From CAYYVJ01 sp964475115 (GTDB lineage Bacteria > Bacillota > Clostridia > Lachnospirales > Lachnospiraceae), in assembly GCA_964475115.1 (NCBI GenBank), contig CAYYVJ010000002.1, forward strand, positions 3,539 through 67,538: a stretch of 64,000 bases of DNA, written 5' to 3'. The notes beneath the pieces were generated by a model, which was given only the letters and a program-made list of their open reading frames with translations, was not told where the DNA came from and ran no database searches. Positions 52,174 through 61,597 of the stretch are shown in pieces (the first letter of the stretch is position 1; every line of letters begins with the position of its first letter). Both the position numbers and the translations under genes were made by a program.

Positions 52174-52920
52174 CTAATGTAGTGTATCATGGCTTTTAAT
52201 ATTTTGCAAGTATTTTTTATCTTTTTCGCTTAAATTCGCATGATTTAATAAATCTGGTCTACGATCAAGTGTACGTTTGATCGATTGCTGACGTCTCCAT
52301 TCTTCTATGTTTGAATGATGACCGGAAAGTAAAACATCAGGAACCTTCTTTCCCATATATTCTTCAGGCCTAGTATATTGAGGATATTCAAGTAAATTGT
52401 CATGAAAAGATTCGAATTGTGCTGAAGTATCGTTATTCAGTACATCAGGTACAAGTCGAGAAATAGCATCCACCATTACCATGGCTGGTAATTCTCCGCC
52501 TGTTAAGACATAATCACCGATAGAAATATAATCTGTTACAATTAACTCAAGAGCTCGTTCATCTACGCCTTCATAATGTCCACATAGAAACACAAGATCT
52601 TCTTCAGTGGCTAACTCTTCTGCAATCTTTTGATTAAATACACTCCCTTGGGGGGTAAGATACACGACTCTTAACTTTTCTTTACCAACCTTATCCTTTA
52701 AATCAGAATAAGCCTTATAAATGGGTTCTGCCTGCATTACCATACCAGCTCCTCCACCATAAGGATAATCATCTACTTTCATGTGTTTATTTGTCGAATA
52801 ATCACGTATGTCAATTGCATTTACCGATATTAGCTTTTTATCAATTGCTCTTCCAGTAATACTCGTATTTAATCCTTCCAAAATCATTTTGGGAAATAGC
52901 GTCAAAATATGAAAATTCAT
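52174..52920 (-). CDS. trmD: tRNA (guanine37-N1)-methyltransferase TrmD
   Basis: 248 residues. A SPOUT-fold, SAM-dependent enzyme that prevents frameshifting. It has DDYPYGGGAGMVMQAEP, CGHYEGVDERALE and the knot motif YVLTGGELPAMVMVDAISRL. The gene abuts rimM with no gap. Confidence 0.97.
   Translation of the reverse strand: MNFHILTLFPKMILEGLNTSITGRAIDKKLISVNAIDIRDYSTNKHMKVDDYPYGGGAGMVMQAEPIYKAYSDLKDKVGKEKLRVVYLTPQGSVFNQKIAEELATEEDLVFLCGHYEGVDERALELIVTDYISIGDYVLTGGELPAMVMVDAISRLVPDVLNNDTSAQFESFHDNLLEYPQYTRPEEYMGKKVPDVLLSGHHSNIEEWRRQQSIKRTLDRRPDLLNHANLSEKDKKYLQNIKSHDTLH
52181..52209 (-). promoter_or_regulatory. Candidate internal rplS promoter in the trmD 3' end
   Basis: TTGCAA (52204-52209), 17 bp, TACACT (52181-52186) on the minus strand, within the last codons of trmD. 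Confidence 0.4.
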
Positions 52921-53430
52921 TTAATCTAATAATCCTTCCATAATATGAACCTGCATGATTCTTTCGTTTAAATCAACCTTTAAAATACAATCTTTAATTG
53001 CAGGCAATAAAATTTCTTTTTTATCTTGTCCTTCTATTACATAAACATCATTCGCACCTGTAAATAAAACTTCTTTTAGAAGTCCTAAGTCAACATTCTC
53101 ATCTGATATAACTTTTAAACCAATTAAATCAGCAATAAAATATTCACCTTCTTCTAATTTAACCGCATTTTCTCTCGTCACTAATAAAGTAGAATTTTTG
53201 TATTTTTCTACATCATTTATATGATCGATACCCTTGAACTTCAGAATAACTAACTGTTTAAAAAACTTCACTCCTTGGATTTCAAGAGCTAGCTTTTCTT
53301 TTCCTGTATCAAGAATAACTTCCTTTAATTCTTTAAATCTATTTACATCATCTGTTGTAGGAAATACTTTTACTTCTCCACGCAAACCATGCGTGGAAGT
53401 AATAACTCCTACTTGTAATAAATTTTCCAT
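52921..53430 (-). CDS. rimM: Ribosome maturation factor RimM
   Basis: 169 residues from ATG 53430 with GGTGGG upstream; a longer frame would begin inside an intergenic hairpin. It aids 30S assembly through ribosomal protein S19. N-terminal VGVITSTHGLRGEVKVFP and a C-terminal PRC-barrel (YFIADLIGLKV ... ILLPAIKDCILKVDL) are clear. Confidence 0.95.
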   Translation of the reverse strand: MENLLQVGVITSTHGLRGEVKVFPTTDDVNRFKELKEVILDTGKEKLALEIQGVKFFKQLVILKFKGIDHINDVEKYKNSTLLVTRENAVKLEEGEYFIADLIGLKVISDENVDLGLLKEVLFTGANDVYVIEGQDKKEILLPAIKDCILKVDLNERIMQVHIMEGLLD

Positions 53431-53442
53431 ATGCCCACCTTT

Positions 53443-53474
53443 AAAAAACAGGAAATTCAAAGGAATTTCCTGTT
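53443..53474 (-). terminator. Hairpin terminator before rimM
   Basis: On the minus strand AACAGGAAATTC / CTTT / GAATTTCCTGTT (12-bp perfect stem, 53447-53474) is followed by TTTT. Confidence 0.8.
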
Positions 53475-53480
53475 AAACGA

Positions 53481-53501
53481 AAAACACGCAGAGCGTGTTT
53501 T
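53481..53501 (-). terminator. Second hairpin just after khpA
   Basis: AAAACACGC / TCT / GCGTGTTTT on the minus strand (9 bp, 3-nt loop) followed by T-C-G. It lies 7 bp after the khpA stop and upstream of the 53443 hairpin. Confidence 0.65.
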
Positions 53502-53507
53502 ACATCT

Positions 53508-53738
53508 TTACTGTATAATTTCTACATTAACTTTCTTGTCATCCTTTGTAGCAGCTGCTTTCACTACAGAACGGATTGCTTTTGCAATGCGGCCTTGCTT
53601 TCCAATTACTTTACCCATATCGGAAGGATCCACCCTTAATTCAACTAGAATCGTTCTTTCGTTTTCTGTTTCAGTTACAACCACTTTGTCTGGGTAATCA
53701 ACTAGTGACTTTGCAATAATTTCAACTAATTCTTTCAC
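53508..53738 (-). CDS. khpA: KH-domain RNA-binding protein KhpA (YlqC)
   Basis: 76 residues from GTG 53738, with GGAGG eight bases upstream. A single KH domain with the GxxG loop in GKVIGKQGRIAKAIR. It pairs with KhpB to bind many small RNAs and affects cell shape and division. It lies between rpsP and rimM, the standard Firmicute location. Confidence 0.95.
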   Translation of the reverse strand: MKELVEIIAKSLVDYPDKVVVTETENERTILVELRVDPSDMGKVIGKQGRIAKAIRSVVKAAATKDDKKVNVEIIQ

Positions 53739-53762
53739 GAAATACACCTCCACTAGCAAACC

Positions 53763-54008
53763 CTATTTTTCAATACCTGCAATTTTAAAAATTTTGTTTA
53801 CAACTTCTGTTGGTTGTGCACCAGTTGCTAACCATTTCTTAGCTAATTCTTCATCAACCTTAACATATGAAGGTTGTTTTGTTGGGTCATAAACACCGAT
53901 TTCTTCAATAAATCTGCCGTCTCTTGGAGCTCTAGAATCAGCAACGATAATTCTATAAAAAGGAGCCTTTTTTTGTCCCATTCTTTTTAATCTAATTTTA
54001 ACTGCCAT
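53763..54008 (-). CDS. rpsP: 30S ribosomal protein S16
   Basis: 81 residues. KIRLKRMGQKKAPFYRIIVADSRAPRDGRFIEEIG is characteristic. GGAGG precedes the ATG; 41 bp separate it from ffh. Confidence 0.97.
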   Translation of the reverse strand: MAVKIRLKRMGQKKAPFYRIIVADSRAPRDGRFIEEIGVYDPTKQPSYVKVDEELAKKWLATGAQPTEVVNKIFKIAGIEK

Positions 54009-54049
54009 TACATTTCACCTCCTTAAATATTCTAATAAATTTTAATCTA

Positions 54050-55387
54050 TTAAAAAGGTAGTTTGAACATACCTTTTTTTCCTTTTCCACCCATCATTCC
54101 AGGCATCTGCTTCATTAACTTTCTAGCTTGCTCAAATTGCTTTACTAACTTATTTACTTCTGCAATATTAACTCCAGCCCCTAATGCAATTCTTTTCTTT
54201 CTAGAAGGATTTAATAAGTCTGGATTTGAGCGTTCCTCTAAAGTCATGGATAAAATAATTGCTTCAATTCGATCCATTTGACTTTCATCAACTTGAACAT
54301 TCTTTAGTTGATTCCCAAGCCCTGGTATCATATTCATTATATCTGCTAAACCACCCATTTTTTTCATTTGATTCATTTGGTCTAGGTAGTCATCAAAGCC
54401 AAAATCAGCTTTTTTCAATTTATGTTGCAAAGATTTTGCTTTTTCAAAATCAATATTTGCTTCTGCTTTTTCAATAAGAGTAAGAATATCACCCATACCA
54501 AGAATTCGAGATGCCATACGCTCTGGATAAAATTGTTCTAAATCAGATAACTTTTCACCCATACCTACATAAAGAATCGGTTTACCAGTCACAGATTTTG
54601 TAGATAAAGCAGCACCACCTCTAGTGTCACCATCTAATTTAGTTAAAATAACACCATCGATGTTAATCTTATCATTAAATGTGGTTGCTACATTCACAGC
54701 ATCTTGACCTGTCATAGAATCCACTACAAGTACCGTCTGATCAACTGTGATATTCTCTTTAATTTCCACAAGCTCATTCATCATATCTTCATCAATGTGA
54801 AGACGTCCAGCAGTATCAATAATAACTACATTTAAGTTATTTTTTACAGCATGTTCTAACGCTGCTTTTGCAATATTAACTGGTTTATGATTGGCACCAA
54901 TGGTGAATACAGGAATACCTTGTTTTTCTCCATTGACTTGAAGCTGTTGAATGGCAGCAGGACGATAGATATCACAAGCAACTAGTAAAGGATTTCTTCC
55001 TTTTTGCTTAAACTTTCCTGCCAATTTAGCAGCCGTAGTGGTTTTACCCGCACCTTGTAAACCAACCATCATAATAACAGTGATTTCATTAGAAGGCTTT
55101 AACTTTATCTCTACGGTATCAGAACCCATAAGCTTAATCATTTCTTCATTTACAATCTTAATCACCATTTGTCCCGGTGTTAAGCTGTTCATTACATCAG
55201 CACCAACTGCACGCACTTCAACTGCTTTAATAAATTCTTTAACTACCTTAAAGCTAACATCAGCTTCTAACAATGCCATTTTAACTTCTTTTAAAGCTGC
55301 TTTAACATCAGCTTCTGACAAGCGACCTTTTCCACGCAAGTTTTTAAAAACATTTTGTAATTTATCTGATAGGTTTTCAAATGCCAT
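54050..55387 (-). CDS. ffh: Signal recognition particle protein Ffh
   Basis: 445 residues. N-domain helices (about 1-90), G-domain G1 GLQGAGKTT, DTAGRLHIDE, TKLDGDTRGG, then the Met-rich M domain ending QMPGMMGGKGKKGMFKLPF. It carries signal peptides on 4.5S RNA to FtsY, also in this window. It follows ylxM by 19 bp. Confidence 0.97.
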   Translation of the reverse strand: MAFENLSDKLQNVFKNLRGKGRLSEADVKAALKEVKMALLEADVSFKVVKEFIKAVEVRAVGADVMNSLTPGQMVIKIVNEEMIKLMGSDTVEIKLKPSNEITVIMMVGLQGAGKTTTAAKLAGKFKQKGRNPLLVACDIYRPAAIQQLQVNGEKQGIPVFTIGANHKPVNIAKAALEHAVKNNLNVVIIDTAGRLHIDEDMMNELVEIKENITVDQTVLVVDSMTGQDAVNVATTFNDKINIDGVILTKLDGDTRGGAALSTKSVTGKPILYVGMGEKLSDLEQFYPERMASRILGMGDILTLIEKAEANIDFEKAKSLQHKLKKADFGFDDYLDQMNQMKKMGGLADIMNMIPGLGNQLKNVQVDESQMDRIEAIILSMTLEERSNPDLLNPSRKKRIALGAGVNIAEVNKLVKQFEQARKLMKQMPGMMGGKGKKGMFKLPF

Positions 55388-55406
55388 GCCTTAGCCTCCA
55401 CTGTGT

Positions 55407-55757
55407 TTATAAGTCATTTACAATTTCATTGGAAATCTTTTTTATTTCATGAATCAATTCCTTTTTACCAGTCAATTCATATTCATGAGTTAAATTATTA
55501 ATACAGGTAACCTTTTCTTTTGTTTTAAGGAACTTCTCAACTAAATGAAGCTTTGCTTCATAAGTAGTTAAAAGTTTATTACAACGCTTGATTAAATCAT
55601 GTACACCTTGTCTAGAAATGCCTTGGTTTTCAGCTATTTCGCTCAAGGAATAATCATGTAAAATCACATCTTCAAAAATCTTTTTTTGATAGTCCGTTAA
55701 TAACTCTCCATAAAAATCATATAATAAGGCTTGCTCTACTATTTTTTCCATTCTCAA
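55407..55757 (-). CDS. ylxM: YlxM/UPF0122 putative SRP-associated HTH protein
   Basis: 116 residues. A sigma-70 region 4-like HTH (ILHDYSLSEIAENQGISRQGVHDLIKRC) followed by a helical tail. In streptococci YlxM binds the SRP RNA. It has its own promoter, whose -35 is in the ilvA terminator. Confidence 0.93.
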   Translation of the reverse strand: MRMEKIVEQALLYDFYGELLTDYQKKIFEDVILHDYSLSEIAENQGISRQGVHDLIKRCNKLLTTYEAKLHLVEKFLKTKEKVTCINNLTHEYELTGKKELIHEIKKISNEIVNDL

Positions 55758-55769
55758 ATCACCTTCACT

Positions 55770-55798
55770 ATCTTATAATAAAAAAACAAAGCTGTCAA
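55770..55798 (-). promoter_or_regulatory. ylxM-ffh promoter, -35 inside ilvA terminator stem
   Basis: TTGACA (55793-55798), 17 bp, TAAGAT (55770-55775) on the minus strand. The -35 box is part of the terminator's 3' arm and the T-tract lies in the spacer. Confidence 0.65.
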
Positions 55799-55824
55799 GT
55801 GTTTTCTCTTGACAACCTTGTTTT
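55778..55824 (-). terminator. Terminator of ilvA
   Basis: On the minus strand AAAACAAGGTTGTCAAG / 8-nt loop / CTTGACAGCTTTGTTTT (17-bp stem with two G-T pairs; arms 55808-55824 and 55783-55799) is followed by TTT. Confidence 0.88.
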
Positions 55825-55848
55825 TAATTAATTATGCAACAGTTCAGC

Positions 55849-57066
55849 CTACATATAAATCCCATTGGATTGAACTAATTTAGGGTGATATCCTGCGTCA
55901 TTTAGTGCTTTTACGATTTGTTCTTTATGTTCTTGCCCATAAGCTTCTAATGTAATACGAAGTTCAACTGCTGCATTACGATTAATACTTACAAACTGAT
56001 TATGATCTAATTTTATTACATTTCCTTGCATTGTAGAAATAATTTGAGAAACCTTAACTAGTTCACCTGGCTTATCTGGCAAAAGAACGGATACCGTAAA
56101 TACTCTTCCACGTTGAATTAATCCATGCTGTACAACAGAAGCCATGGTAATAACATCCATATTTCCACCACTTAATACAGATACTATTTTTTTATTTTGA
56201 ACATTTAAGTGCCTTAAGGCGGCTACGGTTAAAAGTCCAGAATTTTCTACAATCATCTTATGATTCTCAACCATATCTAAGAAACTTACAATAAGTTCTT
56301 CATCCTCAACAGTTATAACATCATCTAAATATTTTTGAAGATATGGAAACAATTGATAACCAGCTGTTTTTACAGCCGTACCATCTGCTATTGTAGCTAC
56401 ACTATCAAGGGTTACGATTTCACCTTTTTCTAAAGACATTTGTAAGCAATTTGCATTCGCAGGTTCCACACCAATTACTTTTATTTTTGGATTAAGTAAT
56501 TTTGCAAGAGTAGCAATACCAGATGCCAATCCACCACCACCAACAGGGACCAAAATATAGTCGACAGTTGGAAGTTCTTTGAATATTTCCATAGCAATGG
56601 TGCCTTGACCTGTAGCTACGTCCAAATCATCAAAAGGATGTATAAAGGAATAACCCTTTTCTTTTGCAAGATCAATTGCATAATTGCAAGCTTCATCATA
56701 AACATCCCCATGCAATATTACCTCTGCACCGTAAGATTTTGTACGATTCACTTTGATCAAAGGAGTCGTTGTAGGCATAACAATTGTAGCCTTACATTCA
56801 AACTTTTTAGCAGCATAAGCCACGCCTTGAGCATGATTTCCTGCAGATGCAGTTATAAGTCCTTTTTCTCTTTCTTCTTTTGTTAAAGTGTTTATTTTAT
56901 AGTAAGCTCCTCTTAATTTATAAGCGCCAGTTAATTGTAAGTTTTCTGGTTTGAAGAAAACTCGATTCCCTGTAGATTCACTAAAATAATCACTATATAC
57001 TAGTTTTGTCTCTAAAATAACTTCTTTAACTACATTCGTAGCTTCTTCAAATTTATCTAAATTCAT
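55849..57066 (-). CDS. ilvA: Threonine ammonia-lyase with ACT domain
   Basis: 405 residues. A PLP enzyme that deaminates threonine to 2-oxobutanoate. PLP Lys is in LTGAYKLRGAYY, with SAGNHAQGVA and the phosphate loop VGGGGLASG. A single C-terminal ACT domain (about 325-400, FTVSVLLPDKPGELVKVSQI) marks the short form, whose effector may differ from the isoleucine-inhibited two-domain IlvA. It lies unusually between ftsY and ylxM, 19 bp after ftsY, and ends at its own terminator. Confidence 0.93.
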   Translation of the reverse strand: MNLDKFEEATNVVKEVILETKLVYSDYFSESTGNRVFFKPENLQLTGAYKLRGAYYKINTLTKEEREKGLITASAGNHAQGVAYAAKKFECKATIVMPTTTPLIKVNRTKSYGAEVILHGDVYDEACNYAIDLAKEKGYSFIHPFDDLDVATGQGTIAMEIFKELPTVDYILVPVGGGGLASGIATLAKLLNPKIKVIGVEPANANCLQMSLEKGEIVTLDSVATIADGTAVKTAGYQLFPYLQKYLDDVITVEDEELIVSFLDMVENHKMIVENSGLLTVAALRHLNVQNKKIVSVLSGGNMDVITMASVVQHGLIQRGRVFTVSVLLPDKPGELVKVSQIISTMQGNVIKLDHNQFVSINRNAAVELRITLEAYGQEHKEQIVKALNDAGYHPKLVQSNGIYM

Positions 57067-57085
57067 GGTCTATTACTTCCTTTTC

Positions 57086-58027
57086 TTATGATTTAGCTTC
57101 TTCCACATTAAATAATGCACTTATAAAATCGTCAGGATTAAACTTCTGAAGATCATCAATCTTTTCACCAATACCAATATACTTAACAGGAATTCCATAT
57201 TCAGCCTGAATAGCAACAGCGATACCACCTTTTGCAGTCCCGTCTAACTTCGTTATAATGATTCCTGTAATATCTGCAACTTCTTTAAATTCTCTTAATT
57301 GAGCAAGAGCATTCTGTCCAGTTGTACCATCTAAAACTACAAGCGTTTCTCTATAAGCTTCTGGATATTCTCTATCAATAATACGATTAATTTTCTTTAA
57401 TTCTTCCATTAAGTTCTTTTTATTATGAAGTCTTCCAGCTGTATCACATATCAGTACATCTGTATTTCTTGTTTTAGCTGCAACGATAGCATCATAGATT
57501 ACTGCTGCGGGATCTGCGCCTTCCTGCTGGGCTATGATACCTACACCAGCACGATTTGCCCATTCTGTTAATTGTTCAACAGCTGCTGCACGAAAGGTAT
57601 CTGCTGCCGCTACAAGAACTTTTTTCCCATCCTCTTTTAAACTACCAGCTAATTTTCCTACAGAAGTGGTTTTTCCCACACCATTTACACCAATTACTAA
57701 TACAATGGATTTTTTATCCTCAAAATCATACATACCATCTTCAATATGCATCTGTTCTTTCATACTAGTAATCAAAATCTCTTTACATGCACTAGGTTCT
57801 TTGATTTTATTTTCTTTTACTTTTTTACGCAAATTTTCAACAATTGCATTTGTAGCATTAATACCGATATCACCCATAATTAATGTTTCTTCGATTTCTT
57901 CATAAAAATCTTCATCTATAATAGAAAATCCACTAAAAATGGAATCCATTCCAGAAACAATATTATTTCTCGTTTTTGAAAGACCATCTACCAACTTACT
58001 AAAAAAGCTTTTTTTATTTTCACTCAT
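57086..58027 (-). CDS. ftsY: SRP receptor FtsY
   Basis: 313 residues from ATG 58027; a GTG three codons earlier overlaps the smc stop. It docks ribosome-SRP complexes at the membrane. The N-terminal acidic A domain is very short, as in many Firmicutes. NG domain G1 GVNGVGKTTSVGKLA, DTFRAAAVEQL, DTAGRLHNKKNLM, TKLDGTAKGG. It is translationally close to smc. Confidence 0.96.
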   Translation of the reverse strand: MSENKKSFFSKLVDGLSKTRNNIVSGMDSIFSGFSIIDEDFYEEIEETLIMGDIGINATNAIVENLRKKVKENKIKEPSACKEILITSMKEQMHIEDGMYDFEDKKSIVLVIGVNGVGKTTSVGKLAGSLKEDGKKVLVAAADTFRAAAVEQLTEWANRAGVGIIAQQEGADPAAVIYDAIVAAKTRNTDVLICDTAGRLHNKKNLMEELKKINRIIDREYPEAYRETLVVLDGTTGQNALAQLREFKEVADITGIIITKLDGTAKGGIAVAIQAEYGIPVKYIGIGEKIDDLQKFNPDDFISALFNVEEAKS

Positions 58028-58032
58028 TACAT

Positions 58033-61000
58033 TCACTTCCCTTCTAAATCATCTTCAATTAAGTTTACAGAAACTAGAGCCGACACACCTTTTTCTTGCA
58101 TTGTAATTCCATATAGTCTGTCTGCTGCATTCATAGTTCCTCTTCTATGTGTTATTACAATAAATTGAGTGTTTTTCGTTAATTTATTTAAATATTTTGC
58201 AAATCGAATTACATTTGAATCATCTAGAGCAGCTTCAATTTCATCTAACAAACAGAAGGGAGATGGTTTTAGATTCTGAATGGCAAAAAGCAAGGAAATA
58301 GCTGTCAAAGCTTTTTCACCACCAGAAAGCTGCATCATGTTTTGAAGCTTCTTCCCTGGAGGTTGAGATATAATTTTAATCCCTGCATCTAAAATATCTT
58401 CATCTTCCATCAATTCAAGAGTTGCTTTACCTCCACCAAATAATTCTTTGAAAACCTTATCGAATTCAATCTTTATTTCTTGAAACTTTTCCTTAAATTG
58501 CTTTCGCATACCAACATCTAAGTCCTCTATTATTTTAAGCAAGGTTTTCTCTGCTTCAATTAGATCATTATGTTGTATTTCTAAGAAATCAAAACGTTCT
58601 GCTACCTCTTTGTAATCTTCAATAGCATTGACATTTACCGTCCCTAATTCTTTGATGTTACCTTTCAAGGAAGCAATCTTTTTCTTCATTTCGCTAGCAT
58701 TGGTGAATTCTTCATTCGCGTATTCTTCTGCACCGTGGTAAGTTAATTCATATTCTTCCCACATATAACTTGCGCTAGACGTCAATGTTTCTTCAAGTTT
58801 CTCTTTATGATTCGATAGACGAAACACTTCTTTGTCCAGTCCATTTATGACTTCAGATAACTCTTCTCTTTTTTTATAACTTTCTTTTTGAACTTGAACA
58901 AGTCTTTCTTTTTCATTTTGATATTCTTTTAAGGTTTCTCCTAGCTTCTCCCTATAAGAAACAGATTCTTCTATTGTTCCCTTAATAGTTTCAATATGGA
59001 TTTCTTTTTCTTTAATCTCATCCAAATTAGTAGTTTTGTTTGAATTTAACGATACAATTTCTTCTTTATATTTTTCTATATCCCTGCTAATTCGTTTTAT
59101 GTTTTCTAGTAAAAAGCTTTCCTTTTGAGATAAACTTACAACTTCCAGCCTTAACTCTTCTGCTTTTTTACTTTGCTCCGCTTCAATTATTCTTTGTGCT
59201 TCAAGCTCTTTTGTATTAAACTTCACTTTATCTTCTAATACTTGGCTTTTTTCTTCACAAAGTGCTAGCTGTTCTCTAATATCTTCTAATTCTATTTTAA
59301 TATCAACAACCTGTTGCTCAATCTCCATATTTTCAGACATGAATCTTGTATATTCTTCTTTTTGAGCTGTATCTTCTTCTATTGCATGGTTTAAATTCAT
59401 CTTAGCAGTCGTTTGTGCAATATAGGTTTCTTGTTGAGATTCCCTTAATAGTTCTAACTCTTTTCTATTATTTGCATTAATGGCTTTGTTGACTTCAATT
59501 TCCTTTTGTATGGATCTTGATCTTTCTTCAAGTACATTTACACTTTCTTCAAGTTCCTCTATTTCTCTTCTTCTTCCTAATAAGTTTCCTGCATTTTTAA
59601 AGGCTCCACCTGTCATAGAACCACCAGCATTTAAAAGTTCTCCGTCTAAAGTAACGATACGAAGAGTATGATTGTATTTTCTAGCAATCAAAAGTGCATG
59701 ATCAATATCGTCTACAACCAAGATTCTACCAAGTAAATAACTTGCAACCGATTTATATAATACATCTACATCTACAAGCTCATTTGCAAACCCAAGTGCA
59801 CCTTTTTCTGTCAATACTTTATCATTTGTGTAAGTACTCTTTCCATGAATAGAATCTAACGGTAAAAAAGTGGCCCTTCCAAACTTGTTTTTCTTTAGGT
59901 ATGCAATTAAATCTTTCGCAGTGTTTTCATTGTCTGTGACAATATTTTGAATACTTCCACCTAACGCAGTTTCAATGGCAGTTTCATATTTCTTTTCTGT
60001 TTTTATGATGTCTGCAACAACACCAATAATTCCTTTTTGTGTTTCTTTTCGTTCCATTACCTTACGGATACTATTTCCATAACCATCATATCGCTCGGTC
60101 AGATTACGCAAAGACTCAAGTCTAGACTTTTCACTATGATACTGTTTGAAGATTTCTGCTCTATTTTCTTCTAATTTCAGGTTGATTTCATGAACTCTAG
60201 ATATCTCTGCAGTATATTCTCTGCCTTTTTCTTCAAGTTCTGCAAGCTTCTTATTGATCTCTAAAAGCTCTTTTTCCAGACCATCTATGGTCTCCGCTTG
60301 CATCGTTTCATTTCTTTTATTTTGTAAAAGTTTCCTATTTAACTCTGCTTTTCTAATTTGAATTTGTTCAAGCATCGTTTCATATCTTTGACCCTTTGTC
60401 TTAATAAGTGACTTTTCATTAAGCAAATCAATAATTAAGGCTTTATTTTCCTCAATCTCTTTTTCAAAACTACGAATTGTGTTTGAAATTGAAAGTAACT
60501 TTTCAGACTCTCTTTCTTGATCCTCTTTAATTAAATCAAGTCCAGAATTTATTTTCTTCTTTTCTTCTAATAACTGAAGATATTCTGCTTCATTTTCACT
60601 TACGTTTAATTGGATGCTATGTATTCTACTTTCAAAATTCCCATCCTTTAAATTCATGTTATTAATTTGTTCTTTTTGAAGGTTTATTTCTCCTTCTAAT
60701 TTCCCTTTTGTAATATCAGCTTCATTAATAGATGATTTTGTCTCTTCAATTTTTAAAGAAATCTCTTCAATTCCAACATCTAACTCATGATACTGCTCTT
60801 TAAATTGAGTGTAGTTAATCTTAGAACTTTCCAAATCATTTATTGCAATTTCATTTTTATCTTCTACTGATTTCAGCTGTTCCTTGACTACTTTTGTTTC
60901 AATTAAGAACATATTAATATCATATGTTTTTAATTCTTCTTTTAATCGTAAATATTCCTTTGCTACTTCTGCTTGTTTTTCTAATGGACCAACTTGTTTC

Positions 61001-61596
61001 CCAAGTTCGGAAAGAATATCTTCGATTCGAATAAGATTCTGTCTTTCATTTTCCAACTTTTTAATTGATTCCGATTTTCTTCTTTTAAACTTTACGATAC
61101 CAGCAGCCTCATCAAATAGTTCTCTACGTTCTTCTGGTTTTCCACTTAAAATTTTATCAATCTGCCCTTGTCCAATAATCGAATATCCTTCTTTACCAAT
61201 ACCTGTATCGTAGAACATTTCATTTACATCCTTAAGTCTGCAAATGGTTCCATTAATAGAATATTCACTTTCACCTGAACGATAGACACGTCTAGCCACC
61301 TTCACTTCATCATATTCAATCGGTAGTTTGTGATCAGAATTATCCATTGTGAGAGCAACATATGCAAACCCTTGAGATTTTCTACTTTCTGTTCCAGAAA
61401 AAATAACATCTTCCATTTTAGCACCACGAAGCTGTTTTGCACTTTGTTCTCCTAAAACCCAACGTACCGCATCTGCTACGTTACTTTTTCCACTTCCATT
61501 TGGTCCAACAATACATGTAATTCCATTATGAAATTCAAAAACTATTTTATGAGCAAAAGATTTAAAACCTTGTACTTCAATACTTTTTAAATACAT
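58033..61596 (-). CDS. smc: Chromosome segregation protein SMC
   Basis: 1187 residues from ATG 61596 (AGGAG upstream); a start further out overlaps rnc. Walker A GPNGSGKSN near residue 32, coiled-coil arm 1, hinge about 505-660 (VVADIIKTEKKYETAIETALGG ... NAGGSMTGGAF), coiled-coil arm 2, C-terminal signature LSGGEKALTAIS and Walker B FCLLDEIEAALDDSN. The two heads close on ATP to load and compact the chromosome with ScpAB, which are not in this window. Confidence 0.97.
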   Translation of the reverse strand: MYLKSIEVQGFKSFAHKIVFEFHNGITCIVGPNGSGKSNVADAVRWVLGEQSAKQLRGAKMEDVIFSGTESRKSQGFAYVALTMDNSDHKLPIEYDEVKVARRVYRSGESEYSINGTICRLKDVNEMFYDTGIGKEGYSIIGQGQIDKILSGKPEERRELFDEAAGIVKFKRRKSESIKKLENERQNLIRIEDILSELGKQVGPLEKQAEVAKEYLRLKEELKTYDINMFLIETKVVKEQLKSVEDKNEIAINDLESSKINYTQFKEQYHELDVGIEEISLKIEETKSSINEADITKGKLEGEINLQKEQINNMNLKDGNFESRIHSIQLNVSENEAEYLQLLEEKKKINSGLDLIKEDQERESEKLLSISNTIRSFEKEIEENKALIIDLLNEKSLIKTKGQRYETMLEQIQIRKAELNRKLLQNKRNETMQAETIDGLEKELLEINKKLAELEEKGREYTAEISRVHEINLKLEENRAEIFKQYHSEKSRLESLRNLTERYDGYGNSIRKVMERKETQKGIIGVVADIIKTEKKYETAIETALGGSIQNIVTDNENTAKDLIAYLKKNKFGRATFLPLDSIHGKSTYTNDKVLTEKGALGFANELVDVDVLYKSVASYLLGRILVVDDIDHALLIARKYNHTLRIVTLDGELLNAGGSMTGGAFKNAGNLLGRRREIEELEESVNVLEERSRSIQKEIEVNKAINANNRKELELLRESQQETYIAQTTAKMNLNHAIEEDTAQKEEYTRFMSENMEIEQQVVDIKIELEDIREQLALCEEKSQVLEDKVKFNTKELEAQRIIEAEQSKKAEELRLEVVSLSQKESFLLENIKRISRDIEKYKEEIVSLNSNKTTNLDEIKEKEIHIETIKGTIEESVSYREKLGETLKEYQNEKERLVQVQKESYKKREELSEVINGLDKEVFRLSNHKEKLEETLTSSASYMWEEYELTYHGAEEYANEEFTNASEMKKKIASLKGNIKELGTVNVNAIEDYKEVAERFDFLEIQHNDLIEAEKTLLKIIEDLDVGMRKQFKEKFQEIKIEFDKVFKELFGGGKATLELMEDEDILDAGIKIISQPPGKKLQNMMQLSGGEKALTAISLLFAIQNLKPSPFCLLDEIEAALDDSNVIRFAKYLNKLTKNTQFIVITHRRGTMNAADRLYGITMQEKGVSALVSVNLIEDDLEGK

Positions 61597-61597
61597 A

